DNA from: Brevibacillus reuszeri | GTDB taxonomy: Bacteria > Bacillota > Bacilli > Brevibacillales > Brevibacillaceae | Length of the DNA stretch: 64,000 nucleotides | Direction: 5' to 3' | NCBI RefSeq assembly: GCF_002897295.1 | Contig: NZ_BEXF01000007.1 | Span: 236,298 to 300,297 of the forward strand | Program-made: the position numbers and the translations under genes | In this document: piece by piece, positions 1-8,656 of the stretch | Layout: each line of letters begins with the position of its first letter | Numbering within the stretch: position 1 is the stretch's first letter | Notes under the pieces: generated by a model | What the model was told of the DNA's origin: nothing | Database searches by the model: none | The model's input: the letters and a program-made list of their open reading frames with translations, nothing else

Positions 1-1
1 T

Positions 2-541
2 GAGGCTGTCCGTCTCATGGTGAAAGAAACCATCAAGACGTTTGGACGCTTAGATATTTTGATCAATAACGCAGGTGTCACTACTTTTGTTGACCATCGC
101 GACCTGGAAGGACTAAAGGATGAATACTGGGACAAAGTCATGGATGTCAATGTAAAGGGGATGTTTCATTGCTGCCGGGCAGCAGCTGACGAGCTGAGAA
201 AGCAAAAGGGCTGTATCATAAACATTACCTCGATCGCAGGCATGACTGGGCTCGGCAGCTCCATCGCTTATGCGGCGTCCAAGGCTGCAGCCATCAGCGT
301 CACGAAATCGCTGGCTAGAGTCATGGCACCCGAAGTTAGAGTAAACTGCGTTTCCCCAGGCGTCGTCCAAACCCGTTGGGTAGAAGGTCAGGATGAGCAT
401 GTAGAGCGTCTTGCCGAAGGAACACCATTGGGAAGAGTTGCTTCACCTGAGGACGTATCTGAAGTCATCTATTCCTTACTCGCTCACGCTCGCTTTGTAA
501 CTGGCCAGAACATAGTTGTCGATGGCGGTATGTTTATTTAA
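2..541 (+). CDS. SDR family oxidoreductase (5' end missing)
   Basis: The reading frame is open from base 2 to the stop at 539-541, so the gene begins before the window. The visible part is the C-terminal two thirds of a short-chain dehydrogenase/reductase. NNAG is followed by a Ser-rich strand and the catalytic YAASK (Tyr-x3-Lys), then VSPGVVQTRW and a FabG-like C-terminus ending VDGGMFI. The family reduces or oxidises carbonyl/alcohol groups with NAD(P)H. The Gly-rich cofactor loop lies in the missing part, so cofactor preference cannot be read. It is convergent with the downstream IclR gene. The substrate is unknown. Confidence 0.9.
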   Translation, partial: EAVRLMVKETIKTFGRLDILINNAGVTTFVDHRDLEGLKDEYWDKVMDVNVKGMFHCCRAAADELRKQKGCIINITSIAGMTGLGSSIAYAASKAAAISVTKSLARVMAPEVRVNCVSPGVVQTRWVEGQDEHVERLAEGTPLGRVASPEDVSEVIYSLLAHARFVTGQNIVVDGGMFI

Positions 542-552
542 AGCAAACGTTC

Positions 553-600
553 AAAAAGCAGTGAACACATCGCCCCATGCATGTGTGCACTGCTTTTTTT
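553..600. terminator. Bidirectional intrinsic terminator
   Basis: The arms AAAAAGCAGTG and CACTGCTTTTTTT flank an inner ACACAT/ATGTGT stem. A-tracts and T-tracts on the two sides let it serve both the SDR gene (plus) and the convergent IclR gene (minus). Confidence 0.85.
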
Positions 601-601
601 G

Positions 602-1369
602 TTATTCTCTGTACCCTAGTCGCCCTGATATCTTCTTGGCAATGCCTACAATATGCTCCTGCAATTCTTCCAACCTCTCTGCTGTCATACGCATCGTAGG
701 TCCAGAAATACTCACTGCTGCAACAACCTTCCCGTTATGCTCGAAAATCGGAGCGGCAATACAGGAAATGCCCATTTCATTTTCTTCCAGGTCATACGCA
801 AACCCGTTGCTTTTAATTTCTTTGAGTGCATCTAGTAAAACATCTTTATCGACAATCGTATGAACGGTATACGGCTCCATAGGCTGTCGATCGATTATTT
901 TGGTTACTTCTGACGACGGCAAGTACGCCATAATCACTTTCCCAACACCTGTGCAGTGCATGGGAGCCCGTGTACCGACCTTGGAGTGCATGCGCAGCGT
1001 TTCGTTTCCTTCGAGCTTTTCAATATAGACGACCTCGCCACGATCATAGACAACGAGGTGAATCACTTCGTTTGTCACATTCCCGAGCTCTTTTAAAAAT
1101 GGCTTCGCCTCTGTTCGCAAATCGATAGAGTCGAGCAAAGCCGAGCTCAATTCCAATACTTTATAGCCTAATTTATATTTCTCGGTTTCTGCATCCTGTT
1201 CAACATAGCCATGCCGAACAAAGGTAGACAGCATGCGATAAACCGATGTTTTGTTCAACCCGATCTCTTTGGATATTTCTGTTACGCCATATCCTCCCCT
1301 GCGAGAGCCAAGTACTTCAAATATCTGCAAGGCTCGATCAAGAGATTTAACCAAGTTATCACTCGACAT
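602..1369 (-). CDS. IclR family transcriptional regulator
   Basis: The protein is 255 aa, normal for IclR. An N-terminal winged helix-turn-helix spans about residues 8-70 (GLNKTSVYRMLSTF recognition region). A GAF-like effector domain spans about 80-250, including GKVIMAYLP and MGISCIAAPIF. IclR proteins are usually small-molecule-responsive repressors of catabolic operons. AllR, the glyoxylate/allantoin-sensing regulator of enterobacterial allantoin genes, belongs to this family. Its place at the end of a ureide island makes it one of two candidates (with the one at 27929-28660) for binding the GAAAC/GTTTC operators described below. That pairing is inference. Confidence 0.9.
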   Translation of the reverse strand: MSSDNLVKSLDRALQIFEVLGSRRGGYGVTEISKEIGLNKTSVYRMLSTFVRHGYVEQDAETEKYKLGYKVLELSSALLDSIDLRTEAKPFLKELGNVTNEVIHLVVYDRGEVVYIEKLEGNETLRMHSKVGTRAPMHCTGVGKVIMAYLPSSEVTKIIDRQPMEPYTVHTIVDKDVLLDALKEIKSNGFAYDLEENEMGISCIAAPIFEHNGKVVAAVSISGPTMRMTAERLEELQEHIVGIAKKISGRLGYRE

Positions 1370-1445
1370 AGTGGAGACACCCCAAATCTATTAGTGAGAA
1401 AAAACGGTAACAATCTACTCCTACTATAACATACAACGAAAGAAT

Positions 1446-1522
1446 CTTAAGGACGGATAGCATTCGTCCTTAAGCCGGAACGGGAAATCCCCTTCACTTT
1501 TTTCAGTCCAAAAGAAGGGGAT
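1446..1522. repeat. Two adjacent inverted repeats
   Basis: The first is a perfect 10-bp inverted repeat, CTTAAGGACG at 1446-1455 and CGTCCTTAAG at 1465-1474, with a 9-nt loop. The second is a perfect 9-bp one, ATCCCCTTC at 1487-1495 and GAAGGGGAT at 1514-1522. They lie between the GntR stop codon and the IclR promoter. They may be terminator or operator elements; neither has a good U-tract on the minus strand. Confidence 0.5.
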
Positions 1523-1551
1523 GGATGATTCGGCATTGACATTCCCCACAT

Positions 1552-2238
1552 CTACGAGGGTGACCTGACCTCTTTGAAAATATCGACTAACGAGGTAGGC
1601 ATATTCTCGGCTTCATCAAAATCCAGAGACTGCTCGATCAATGTGAGATGTTGGACGATAAGCTGCTCGGCAACCGCCTCGTCTCTTATTCGAATCGCTT
1701 CCAAAATTTGTGTGTGCTCGTCTGAGCTGCAGTACATTAATTGCTTGTAACCGTAAAAAGCAATAATGACATAGGTCAAGGAGATCAGTTCTTCCAAATA
1801 ACGCAGGTAGTAGGAATTCCCTGCGATCTCTGCTATCTTCAAATGGAAATCCCCGGAAATTTGTAATACGCCAAACATATCACCTTGTACATGCGCCTCG
1901 TGCTCTTCTTCAATCAGGGCACATAGCCGATCGAGATGCTCCACATCCGCAAGCTTGCAGGCCTGTCGGATTGCTGCTGCTTCCAACACCCGACGCATTT
2001 CGAAAACTTCCTTGGCATCCGTAACTGCCGGACATGAGACAAACGTTCCTTTGTGCGGAATAATCGTCACCAATTTTTCGTACGCGAGACGCCGCAGTAC
2101 GTTTCGGACAGGGGTACGACTAACGCCAAACGACTCTGCAATGACATCCTCTACCAACTGCATGTTAGGCCTGAGCTTTTGCTGCAGGATCGCTTGTTTT
2201 ATCGTTTTATAAATGTCGGTTTCATTGGATTGGATCAT
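1552..2238 (-). CDS. GntR family regulator, FadR/FCD subfamily
   Basis: The protein is 228 aa. A winged helix (about residues 5-75, GVSRTPVRNVLRRL) is followed by an all-helical FCD domain (about 80-215). Residues typical of the FCD metal/ligand pocket are visible in GDFHLKIAEIAGN, SSDEHTQI and VQHLTLIE. Such proteins sense carboxylic acids or sugar acids and bind T-N-GT-N3-AC-N-A sites. A matching palindrome, TTGTATACAA, stands ahead of the AllC-type gene at 11262-11271, so this regulator may control that promoter (inference). The gene is preceded by a 258-bp gap holding its promoter and the terminator of the symporter unit. Confidence 0.88.
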   Translation of the reverse strand: MIQSNETDIYKTIKQAILQQKLRPNMQLVEDVIAESFGVSRTPVRNVLRRLAYEKLVTIIPHKGTFVSCPAVTDAKEVFEMRRVLEAAAIRQACKLADVEHLDRLCALIEEEHEAHVQGDMFGVLQISGDFHLKIAEIAGNSYYLRYLEELISLTYVIIAFYGYKQLMYCSSDEHTQILEAIRIRDEAVAEQLIVQHLTLIEQSLDFDEAENMPTSLVDIFKEVRSPS

Positions 2239-2368
2239 TGGTTGGACCCTCTCTATTCATCCTTCGTGTATTAAGCAAGGCAACGACGACATTAGTACAT
2301 TATAACATCAAAGGTTTTCATTTGCATAAACATTCAGAACAGACCCGCAATTACCATCTATTTAAAAG

Positions 2369-2407
2369 AAGGAGTATTCAGCACTTTTGACAGGCTGAAT
2401 ACTCCTT
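2369..2407 (-). terminator. Intrinsic terminator of the symporter unit
   Basis: The perfect 14-bp arms AAGGAGTATTCAGC (2369-2382) and GCTGAATACTCCTT (2394-2407) are followed on the minus strand by CTTTTAAATA. It lies about 90 bp past the symporter stop codon. Confidence 0.8.
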
Positions 2408-2496
2408 TGCTGATTAGCTTGAAAATTTCTAGATATCCCCAGATCAAACGCGGAAACAGTTTTGGGCAGAGGCTCTTTTCATCTTGTGCGTTATGA

Positions 2497-3972
2497 CTAA
2501 GCCACGCGTGATTGTCTGTCGACTATCGAAACATTATCCTTCGTTATCAAACTGACAATGGTCATCACCACCACATTGATTACCAGGGCGATAATACCCT
2601 GGTTCAAATCCTGGATGGACTGCGGCAACAATGGGAACAGTGTCCCGATTGTAGTATTGCTGATCGTAACGTAAGCTACCATAGACACACCAGCAATGAT
2701 TCCTGCTGCTGCACCCTGTTTCGTGACAAAATTTCGTTTCATCAAGCTGAACACCAATGACGGGCATAATTGCGTCACGAGACTGTAACCCATCAAGAGC
2801 AAGGTCACGAGCGTGTCGCCGCCCTCAAATGTGAAATAGAGGGAGATCAAGGCCACCACAGGTACGAGATATCTCGCCAGCCTGGAGACTTGTGCATCCG
2901 TCGTGTTTGGAACGATTACCTTGTACACATTTTTGGCCAAAAGAGTCGATGCCGACATCAGCATCATCGATCCCGGTACGATGGCAGTCAAAAGACCGGC
3001 CGCGCCGATGATACCGACGAACCACGGATCAAAGGTTTGGATAGAGAGACGCAAGAGTGATAGGTCGCCTTCCGCTCCTTTTAGACCAGGGACTTGCATG
3101 ATAGCCGCGAATCCGACGAAAAAGACGAACAAGAGCACTAATTGATACATGGGCATGATGAAGGCATTCTTGCGGAACACTTTTTCGTTTTGTGCGGAGT
3201 AAATCGAACCAAAGGTATGAGGCCAAGCATAAAACCCAATTGCTGTAAGGAGTACCGTTGAGACAAACCAAGACGGGCTCAATCCCTTGTCCGGTAAGGC
3301 GAGGAATCCCGGTTTTACCGTCTCAATCGCTTGGAACATCTCGCCGATGCTGCCATAGTAATGGTAAGGCAGATATATACCGAGGAAGACGACGACACCT
3401 AGTATGGTGATATCTTTTACCACAGCCGTCCAAGCCGATCCATGAATCCCGGAAATCGTGACATAAACGGTAACAGCCATCGTTCCGATCCAGATCGCTG
3501 CGGTCGAAGAAATGCTCCCATAGGAGGCTTCTGATACGATTAGACCCAAACCTTTTAATTGCAGTACGAGATAAGGAATCAATGCTAATACCCCTACCAG
3601 CGAAACGAGTACACCGAGATAAGGGCTTTTGTACTTACTAACGAAAAAGTCAGATTGGGACATCAAGTTGTTTTCTTTTGCATAGCGCCAAATGGCAGGC
3701 AACAACCAATACGAGATGATATAGGCCAGACAGCCGTACCCCAGAATATAAAACGCGGGACCGCCCTTTCCGTAGGCCCAACCGCTACCGCCTAGGAAGG
3801 TGAATGTAGTGTAAATCTCGCCTGCCATGAGTAGGAAGATAAAAATGGTACCGAAACCGCGGCCCCCCACTGTCCACTGCTCCAGGTTCATGTCCTTTCC
3901 TTTGCGTGCCAAGATGCCTAGAAGAAGAGAAAATATAAGAAAACCGAATATTATGAATAAAGCTACGCCCAT
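2497..3972 (-). CDS. Sodium:solute symporter (SSS family)
   Basis: A 491-aa polytopic membrane protein of about 13 helices with SSS hallmarks: an N-terminal GGRGFG segment, GEIYTTFTFLG in helix 2, and AIGFYAWPHTFGSIYSA mid-protein. The substrate is not readable. SSS members with a DUF3311 partner are often annotated near pantothenate or organic-acid carriers. The ATG shares one base with the TAA of the DUF3311 gene (TAATG), so the two are translationally coupled. Its place next to amidohydrolases suggests uptake of a ureide, an acylated amino acid or a related anion (inference). Confidence 0.9.
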   Translation of the reverse strand: MGVALFIIFGFLIFSLLLGILARKGKDMNLEQWTVGGRGFGTIFIFLLMAGEIYTTFTFLGGSGWAYGKGGPAFYILGYGCLAYIISYWLLPAIWRYAKENNLMSQSDFFVSKYKSPYLGVLVSLVGVLALIPYLVLQLKGLGLIVSEASYGSISSTAAIWIGTMAVTVYVTISGIHGSAWTAVVKDITILGVVVFLGIYLPYHYYGSIGEMFQAIETVKPGFLALPDKGLSPSWFVSTVLLTAIGFYAWPHTFGSIYSAQNEKVFRKNAFIMPMYQLVLLFVFFVGFAAIMQVPGLKGAEGDLSLLRLSIQTFDPWFVGIIGAAGLLTAIVPGSMMLMSASTLLAKNVYKVIVPNTTDAQVSRLARYLVPVVALISLYFTFEGGDTLVTLLLMGYSLVTQLCPSLVFSLMKRNFVTKQGAAAGIIAGVSMVAYVTISNTTIGTLFPLLPQSIQDLNQGIIALVINVVVMTIVSLITKDNVSIVDRQSRVA

Positions 3973-4169
3973 TATACCTCGCCCTCCTTATTCGCCGGGT
4001 CCAGCTTGTAGATAATGCCCATGATGATCGATGTCAGTACGACCCACAAGACAATCCAAAACAGAATGAACGGCAGTCCTGCAACAAATGGTGTAACCTT
4101 ATTGACAAATCCTATACAGCCCAATATGCCGATAAACGGCAGCATCGCTAAAAAATGGATTAGCTTCAT
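3972..4169 (-). CDS. DUF3311 small membrane protein, symporter partner
   Basis: A 65-aa protein with two hydrophobic segments (about residues 5-25 and 33-55, the latter containing PFILFWIVLWVVLTS). It matches the DUF3311 pattern, which is usually found directly upstream of an SSS symporter. The start was set at the ATG at 4169 because GGGGGAGAT stands 4 nt upstream; an in-frame ATG five codons earlier overlaps that ribosome site. It probably assists assembly or function of the transporter; no mechanism is established. Confidence 0.85.
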   Translation of the reverse strand: MKLIHFLAMLPFIGILGCIGFVNKVTPFVAGLPFILFWIVLWVVLTSIIMGIIYKLDPANKEGEV

Positions 4170-4187
4170 AGATATCTCCCCCAAATT

Positions 4188-5390
4188 TTATCTTTCACAG
4201 TTCTCCTTGTTTTCCATCACGATCTTTCTCGCTGCATTGACAAACATCTTCACGCCCACTTCCAGTGCATCTTCGTCCACTGTAAAGCGCGGATGGTGAT
4301 GTGGATACGTAATGCCTTTTTCCTTGTTTCCAGCAGGCACGAAGAAGAAGCATCCCGGCGCCTTTTGCTGGAAGGCAGAGAAGTCTTCGCCACCCATGAT
4401 TGGACGCATGTGCTCCACCCATTCTTGTCCTAAAGTCTCCACCACTACTTCTTCTATTAATTTCGTTACTTCGGGGTCATTGATCACAGGATAGTTGCCA
4501 AACTCGTATTTGAATTCGTAAGAAGCACCATGTGCCTCTGTAATTCCTTTAATCACACGCTCCATCAGGCCAGGAACGGCTGCACGCAGGTCCTTGTCAA
4601 AGCTGCGAACTGTACCGCAAATCTCTACAGCATCCGGGATAACGTTGTGTGTGGTACCTCCAATAAACTGCGTAACAGAGAGAACCAGATTGTCCAGCGG
4701 ATCGGCATTGCGGGATACGATATGCTGCAGACTGGTTACGACTAAAGCTGCAATGGCGATGCTGTCAATGGTTTCATGCGGCAATGCGGCATGTCCACCT
4801 TTTCCAATTACAGTCAGCCAAAAGGTATCCGTTGCAGCCATCATCGGACCTGAGCAAATCCCGACTGTACCAAATTCCATCGTCGACCACAAATGCGTAC
4901 CAATTACCATATCGACGCCATCCATCACCCCTGCCTGGACCATCTCCTCTGCACCGCCAGGAACTACCTCTTCCGCGTGCTGGAACAAAAAGCGTACTTC
5001 CCCTTTGATCTGATCTTTCTTGCTGGACAGAAGCTTCGCGGCACCAAGCAACATGGCCGTATGTCCATCGTGGCCACATGCGTGCATCACGCCGGGATTT
5101 TTTGAGACGAAGTCAAACGTGTTTTCTTCCATGATAGGAAGAGCATCCATGTCAGCTCGCATGGCTAGCACTGTACCAGGCTCTGAACCGATCAGACGCG
5201 CCATAACACTTTTTTCGGTCGGTCGACTTACTGCCAAATTCCCAAAAGAGACGAGAGTTTCATATACAAACTGGGCTGTCTTTTCTTCACGGAAGGAAAG
5301 CTCTGGATTTTGGTGCAAATAGCGTCTCCACGAGATTACCTGTTCCTTCAACTCTTCTGCTTCTTTATTAAGTGTTTCTGTTGCTGTCAT
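4188..5390 (-). CDS. M20 family metallo-amidohydrolase
   Basis: The protein is 400 aa, the usual length for the amidohydrolase/hippuricase/IAA-amino-acid-hydrolase branch. The N-terminal HQNPELSFREEKTA signature and the metal ligands in HACGHDGH (about 103-110; Cys105, His107) are visible, with the acidic pair in HAEEVVPGGAEE (about 138-149) and a late His in MRPIMGGEDFSAF. The family hydrolyses N-acyl or N-carbamoyl amino acids. A strong AAAGGAGG site stands upstream. It follows the NCS1 permease and precedes DUF3311/SSS by 18 bp, so it is probably in a ureide or N-acyl-amino-acid operon. The exact substrate is unknown. Confidence 0.88.
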   Translation of the reverse strand: MTATETLNKEAEELKEQVISWRRYLHQNPELSFREEKTAQFVYETLVSFGNLAVSRPTEKSVMARLIGSEPGTVLAMRADMDALPIMEENTFDFVSKNPGVMHACGHDGHTAMLLGAAKLLSSKKDQIKGEVRFLFQHAEEVVPGGAEEMVQAGVMDGVDMVIGTHLWSTMEFGTVGICSGPMMAATDTFWLTVIGKGGHAALPHETIDSIAIAALVVTSLQHIVSRNADPLDNLVLSVTQFIGGTTHNVIPDAVEICGTVRSFDKDLRAAVPGLMERVIKGITEAHGASYEFKYEFGNYPVINDPEVTKLIEEVVVETLGQEWVEHMRPIMGGEDFSAFQQKAPGCFFFVPAGNKEKGITYPHHHPRFTVDEDALEVGVKMFVNAARKIVMENKENCER

Positions 5391-5527
5391 TTCGTTCTCC
5401 TCCTTTTACTTGCCCGGGGATATCTTTCTCGGACCCGGGTGCGTTTGTCATCTGCCTTTTCTAAAATCCACGGGAAATGCTCAGACGGATCTCCCCACTC
5501 CTGTTTCTCTCTTTCTCAAACGCTGCT

Positions 5528-6922
5528 TTACTCGAAGATCGTACCTTTTCTGAATTTCGAATCTTTAAAGGCGTATTTGGTCAGAAGAATATAGGCAATC
5601 CCCGCCACAACAAAACCAACAATCCACGCCAGCTCCACTTTTACGATTGCTGCTCCGGCACCGATAAACATTGCGAGCATAGCGTTTGGGTTATACCCTG
5701 CAAATGGACCGTCTTCCTTGTACAATTCCGAGATGTTCACTTCTTGCCTCCGTAAGATGTAGTATTCGACGAGAAGGATGGAGACGATCGGTCCTAAAAA
5801 GGCAGAGTAAATCAGAATGAACAGGTTCAGACCTTCTGCAGAAGAATCCTGCACCAGCACCCACGGGAATGAGCAGAGCGCGAGCAAGCCCGTGATGATT
5901 ACCGCTGGCTTGAATTTGACTTTGGTCAGCAGCGTAATGACATAGGCTGGCGGAATGATGTTGGCAACCATGTTGACTGCTACCACGCCCATGACAATAA
6001 ATGCAGATACAAAAATAGTAATGTATGAGTTATCAACCACGAGTGCAAATGCCTTGACTGGATTGGAAATGCCCGTTGCGGAAGCTAGCATGCCCCCGAT
6101 GGTGAGGGTAAAGCCGTACGCGATTAAAATCGGCAGGAAGTACAAGAATCCGCGCTTCGCGTCACTGATGCCTGTTTTCAGCTCTCTCGAATAGTCTGCG
6201 GCACTCAAAAAGATAGCTGCGTAATTCCCCATAAATACCATAATGAATGCAAAGAACGGCAAGCCCCACGTCCCTTCAGTATGAACCCATTTTTCTGCAA
6301 TCACAGCACTATGGGAGGTAAGCAGAACACCGAATACGTATAGAAGGGCGAGCATAATCACGATTGACGTAAGCGCTTCCACCCATTTGATTGCATGAAA
6401 TCCGTACAGAGACAACCCGATTTGCACAAGCTGGAGGACAACGAAGCAAATCGCGACACTATCAAAGGCTCCACCCGTTACAATCTTGGCGATTTCGTTT
6501 AGCGCCGTGCCCCCTATCCAGCTCTGAAAGCCGTACCAGACAATCGCAGGTATACCACGCATCAGTGAGGAGATGACGGAGCCTTTTAGCCCAAATGACA
6601 TCCTGAGCTGCACAACATAAGGGATTCCCGTTCTGTAACCGAGTCGATCGTTCAGGGCGAAAATGATGGAAATGATCCCGATCGCGATGATTGTGGCGGC
6701 CATGGTTTGCACGATATTCAACGTAGCAATCCCCGCAACAATCAAGCTGGCACCGAGTGTCATGTTGCCTAGATTCACACCATCGCCAATCCACATAAAA
6801 ATGTAATCGAGTGGCCGTACGGTTCGGGCATCGTCTTTTTTCGGATTTAACGATTCATCCAGACCCGTGTTCTGTTGGATCTGTGTTTCCGTCGCCAATA
6901 AGCTTTCCACATTGGTTGACAT
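5528..6922 (-). CDS. NCS1 family nucleobase/ureide permease (allantoin permease candidate)
   Basis: A 464-aa protein with about 12 membrane segments. NCS1 features include the N-terminal RTVRPLDYIFMWIGD segment, LGASLIVAG in helix 1, and IPAIVWYGFQSWIGG. NCS1 carriers import cytosine, hydantoins, uracil or allantoin by cation symport. The position beside allantoinase favours allantoin or a related ureide, but the order of family members cannot be resolved by eye. Its start is preceded by AAAGGAG and by the 25-bp operator at 6956-6980 shared with malate synthase and other genes. Confidence 0.88.
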   Translation of the reverse strand: MSTNVESLLATETQIQQNTGLDESLNPKKDDARTVRPLDYIFMWIGDGVNLGNMTLGASLIVAGIATLNIVQTMAATIIAIGIISIIFALNDRLGYRTGIPYVVQLRMSFGLKGSVISSLMRGIPAIVWYGFQSWIGGTALNEIAKIVTGGAFDSVAICFVVLQLVQIGLSLYGFHAIKWVEALTSIVIMLALLYVFGVLLTSHSAVIAEKWVHTEGTWGLPFFAFIMVFMGNYAAIFLSAADYSRELKTGISDAKRGFLYFLPILIAYGFTLTIGGMLASATGISNPVKAFALVVDNSYITIFVSAFIVMGVVAVNMVANIIPPAYVITLLTKVKFKPAVIITGLLALCSFPWVLVQDSSAEGLNLFILIYSAFLGPIVSILLVEYYILRRQEVNISELYKEDGPFAGYNPNAMLAMFIGAGAAIVKVELAWIVGFVVAGIAYILLTKYAFKDSKFRKGTIFE

Positions 6923-6955
6923 AATTCGCCCAGCTCCTTTTTGTTATCGGTTCTT

Positions 6956-6980
6956 GTTCCGCAATAAGAAACAATGTTTC
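6956..6980 (-). promoter_or_regulatory. 25-bp composite operator, copy 1
   Basis: Half-sites on the plus strand are GTTCC (6956-6960), 7-bp spacer GCAATAA, GAAAC (6968-6972), AAT, GTTTC (6976-6980). The core AGAAACAATGTTTCT is a 15-bp palindrome. It lies 33 bp before the NCS1 permease start, in the same orientation to the gene as the four other copies. I see no convincing -35/-10 pair above it. Confidence 0.8.
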
Positions 6981-7114
6981 TAGTGAAGATTCGCTTTTTT
7001 ACAGGATGACACGGCATTTTTGCTTTGCTCTTTTTGCGCAAGTGATTTACGAACGATAAGCTGATGGTAACCCGGGAAGAGTCCCGGGCTCCTCAATCAA
7101 AAAGGGCCTGTTAC

Positions 7115-8512
7115 TCATTGTGCTTGGGCGAAGTTGTTTTGAGAAGTTTTGGGATGGGAGAGGAGCTGTCCGATCGGTTCACTGACAATCCCTTGTGGAA
7201 GATCAAAGACTAGATGACCTCGTACAAATGTTTTTGTGACGCGGCAGTTGATGGTTCTACCTGTGTAGGGGCTTTGTTTATGACGATAATACAAATCTTC
7301 TGCTGCTACCGTATACGACTGATTTGGATCTACGAGAATGATGTCTGCATCTTTAAAGATCGCGATTTCACCCTTTGACTTCAGCTGGAACCGTTCTGCC
7401 GGCTTCGTTGCAATCATTCGAACAAATTCTGTGACGGGGACATTGCGTTTTTTTACAGCTTCATCAAACATGAGGTCGACGTTGTTCTGGCAGCCGGAAA
7501 TGCCACCCCACACTTCGAAAATATTGTTTGTATCACTGTGCTTCATTGCTGGTGGGCACGGAGAATGATCAGAGGTGAGCATATCGATCTTGCCTTGCTT
7601 TAGTACTTCCCACAGTTTTTCTTGTTCTCGCTCATCGCGCAAAGGCGGAGAACATTTTGCCAGTGGGCCAATCGCTTCAAACTGGCTGGTCGTAATCGTG
7701 AAGTAATGCGGGCATGATTCTAGGGTTACATCCTGACCTTCCTTGCGTGCCGAAATGATGACCTCCACGGCTTCTGCACTGCTGATATGGACAAAATGCA
7801 GTTTGCATCCTGTCTCTCTCCCCAATTGCAGGGCGCGCTTGACAGCTTCTACTTCGGAGATGATGGGACGTGATTCTACGTAATCGGTCGCTGTCAGCTT
7901 TCCTTGCTTGATCTTTTCTTCTGCGAGGCGATCCGTAATTTGGGGATTCTCAGCGTGGATCGATAACACATGACCGAGCTGAGCTATTTTTTTCATTCCG
8001 GCATAAAGCGTGTAATCATCCACATTTTTGAAATCGTCAGGCAAGTCTGTGCCGCAGGATGCCATGAAGCATTTGTAGGCGACGACCCCTTCATCGGACA
8101 GCTCCTGCAGGTTATCCAGATTTCCTGGTACCAATCCTCCGTAGAAGTAATAGTCGACGTAATTTTTACCTTCGGCCGCCCTCCTTTTTGCCTCCAGTGC
8201 TTGCTTGGTAGTCGTGGCGGGCAGGGCATTCAACGGCATATCCACGTATGAGGTGGTCCCGCCTGCTGCGAGTGCTTTGGTCCCGATAACAAAGCCTTCC
8301 CACTCGGTTCGTCCCGGCTCGCAAATGTGTACATGTGTGTCAATCATTCCTGGCATCACGTATTGGCCAGTGGCATCCACTACCTCGATTGCAATCGCTT
8401 CCAAACTTTCGGCAATCGCGGAGATTTTCCCATCTCGCACGCCGATGTCTACCTTCTTCACTTCATCACGAAAAACGACGTTCCCACCTTTAATAATGAG
8501 ATCATAAACCAT
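7115..8512 (-). CDS. allB: Allantoinase
   Basis: A 465-aa cyclic amidohydrolase. The binuclear metal ligands fall at the positions expected for allantoinase: His60/His62 in DTHVH, the carbamylated Lys147 in VAYKCFM, His186 in SIHAENP, His242 in FVHISSAE and Asp315 in LTSDHSPCP. DTHVHICEPGRTEWEG is characteristic of AllB rather than dihydropyrimidinase. It opens the hydantoin ring of allantoin to give allantoate in the cytosol. A GGGGAGG site precedes the ATG. The gene is separated from the upstream deacylase by a terminator hairpin, so it may have its own promoter. Confidence 0.93.
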   Translation of the reverse strand: MVYDLIIKGGNVVFRDEVKKVDIGVRDGKISAIAESLEAIAIEVVDATGQYVMPGMIDTHVHICEPGRTEWEGFVIGTKALAAGGTTSYVDMPLNALPATTTKQALEAKRRAAEGKNYVDYYFYGGLVPGNLDNLQELSDEGVVAYKCFMASCGTDLPDDFKNVDDYTLYAGMKKIAQLGHVLSIHAENPQITDRLAEEKIKQGKLTATDYVESRPIISEVEAVKRALQLGRETGCKLHFVHISSAEAVEVIISARKEGQDVTLESCPHYFTITTSQFEAIGPLAKCSPPLRDEREQEKLWEVLKQGKIDMLTSDHSPCPPAMKHSDTNNIFEVWGGISGCQNNVDLMFDEAVKKRNVPVTEFVRMIATKPAERFQLKSKGEIAIFKDADIILVDPNQSYTVAAEDLYYRHKQSPYTGRTINCRVTKTFVRGHLVFDLPQGIVSEPIGQLLSHPKTSQNNFAQAQ

Positions 8513-8586
8513 ACACCCTTACCTCCCCTAGTTTTTGTTTTTTACCTCCCATTTTCTAAAGCGCTCTCCCGTTTTGGTAAAAGAAG

Positions 8587-8635
8587 ACCGCTTGACCTTT
8601 GCGATATCGATGTATGCGCTTATCGGTCAAGCGGT
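8587..8635 (-). terminator. Hairpin between deacylase and allantoinase genes
   Basis: The perfect 11-bp arms ACCGCTTGACC (8587-8597) and GGTCAAGCGGT (8625-8635) are followed on the minus strand by a pyrimidine tail (TCTTCTTTTACC). It is a likely terminator or attenuator for the gene ending at 8657. Confidence 0.7.
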
Positions 8636-8656
8636 ACGAGAACCCCTTGGATGAAT

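Noticed and set aside
5413..7088. Pairs of CCCGGG hexamers at 5413-5439 and 7071-7088 flanking the NCS1 permease gene, looking like hairpins.
   Set aside because: CCCGGG is self-complementary, the stems are only 6-7 bp and no U-tract follows on the minus strand. They may be intercistronic hairpins but are not supportable as terminators or operators.
6901..7090. A purine riboswitch ahead of the NCS1 permease was considered.
   Set aside because: The conserved purine-riboswitch core and loop-loop elements are not present; the region contains the 25-bp operator instead.
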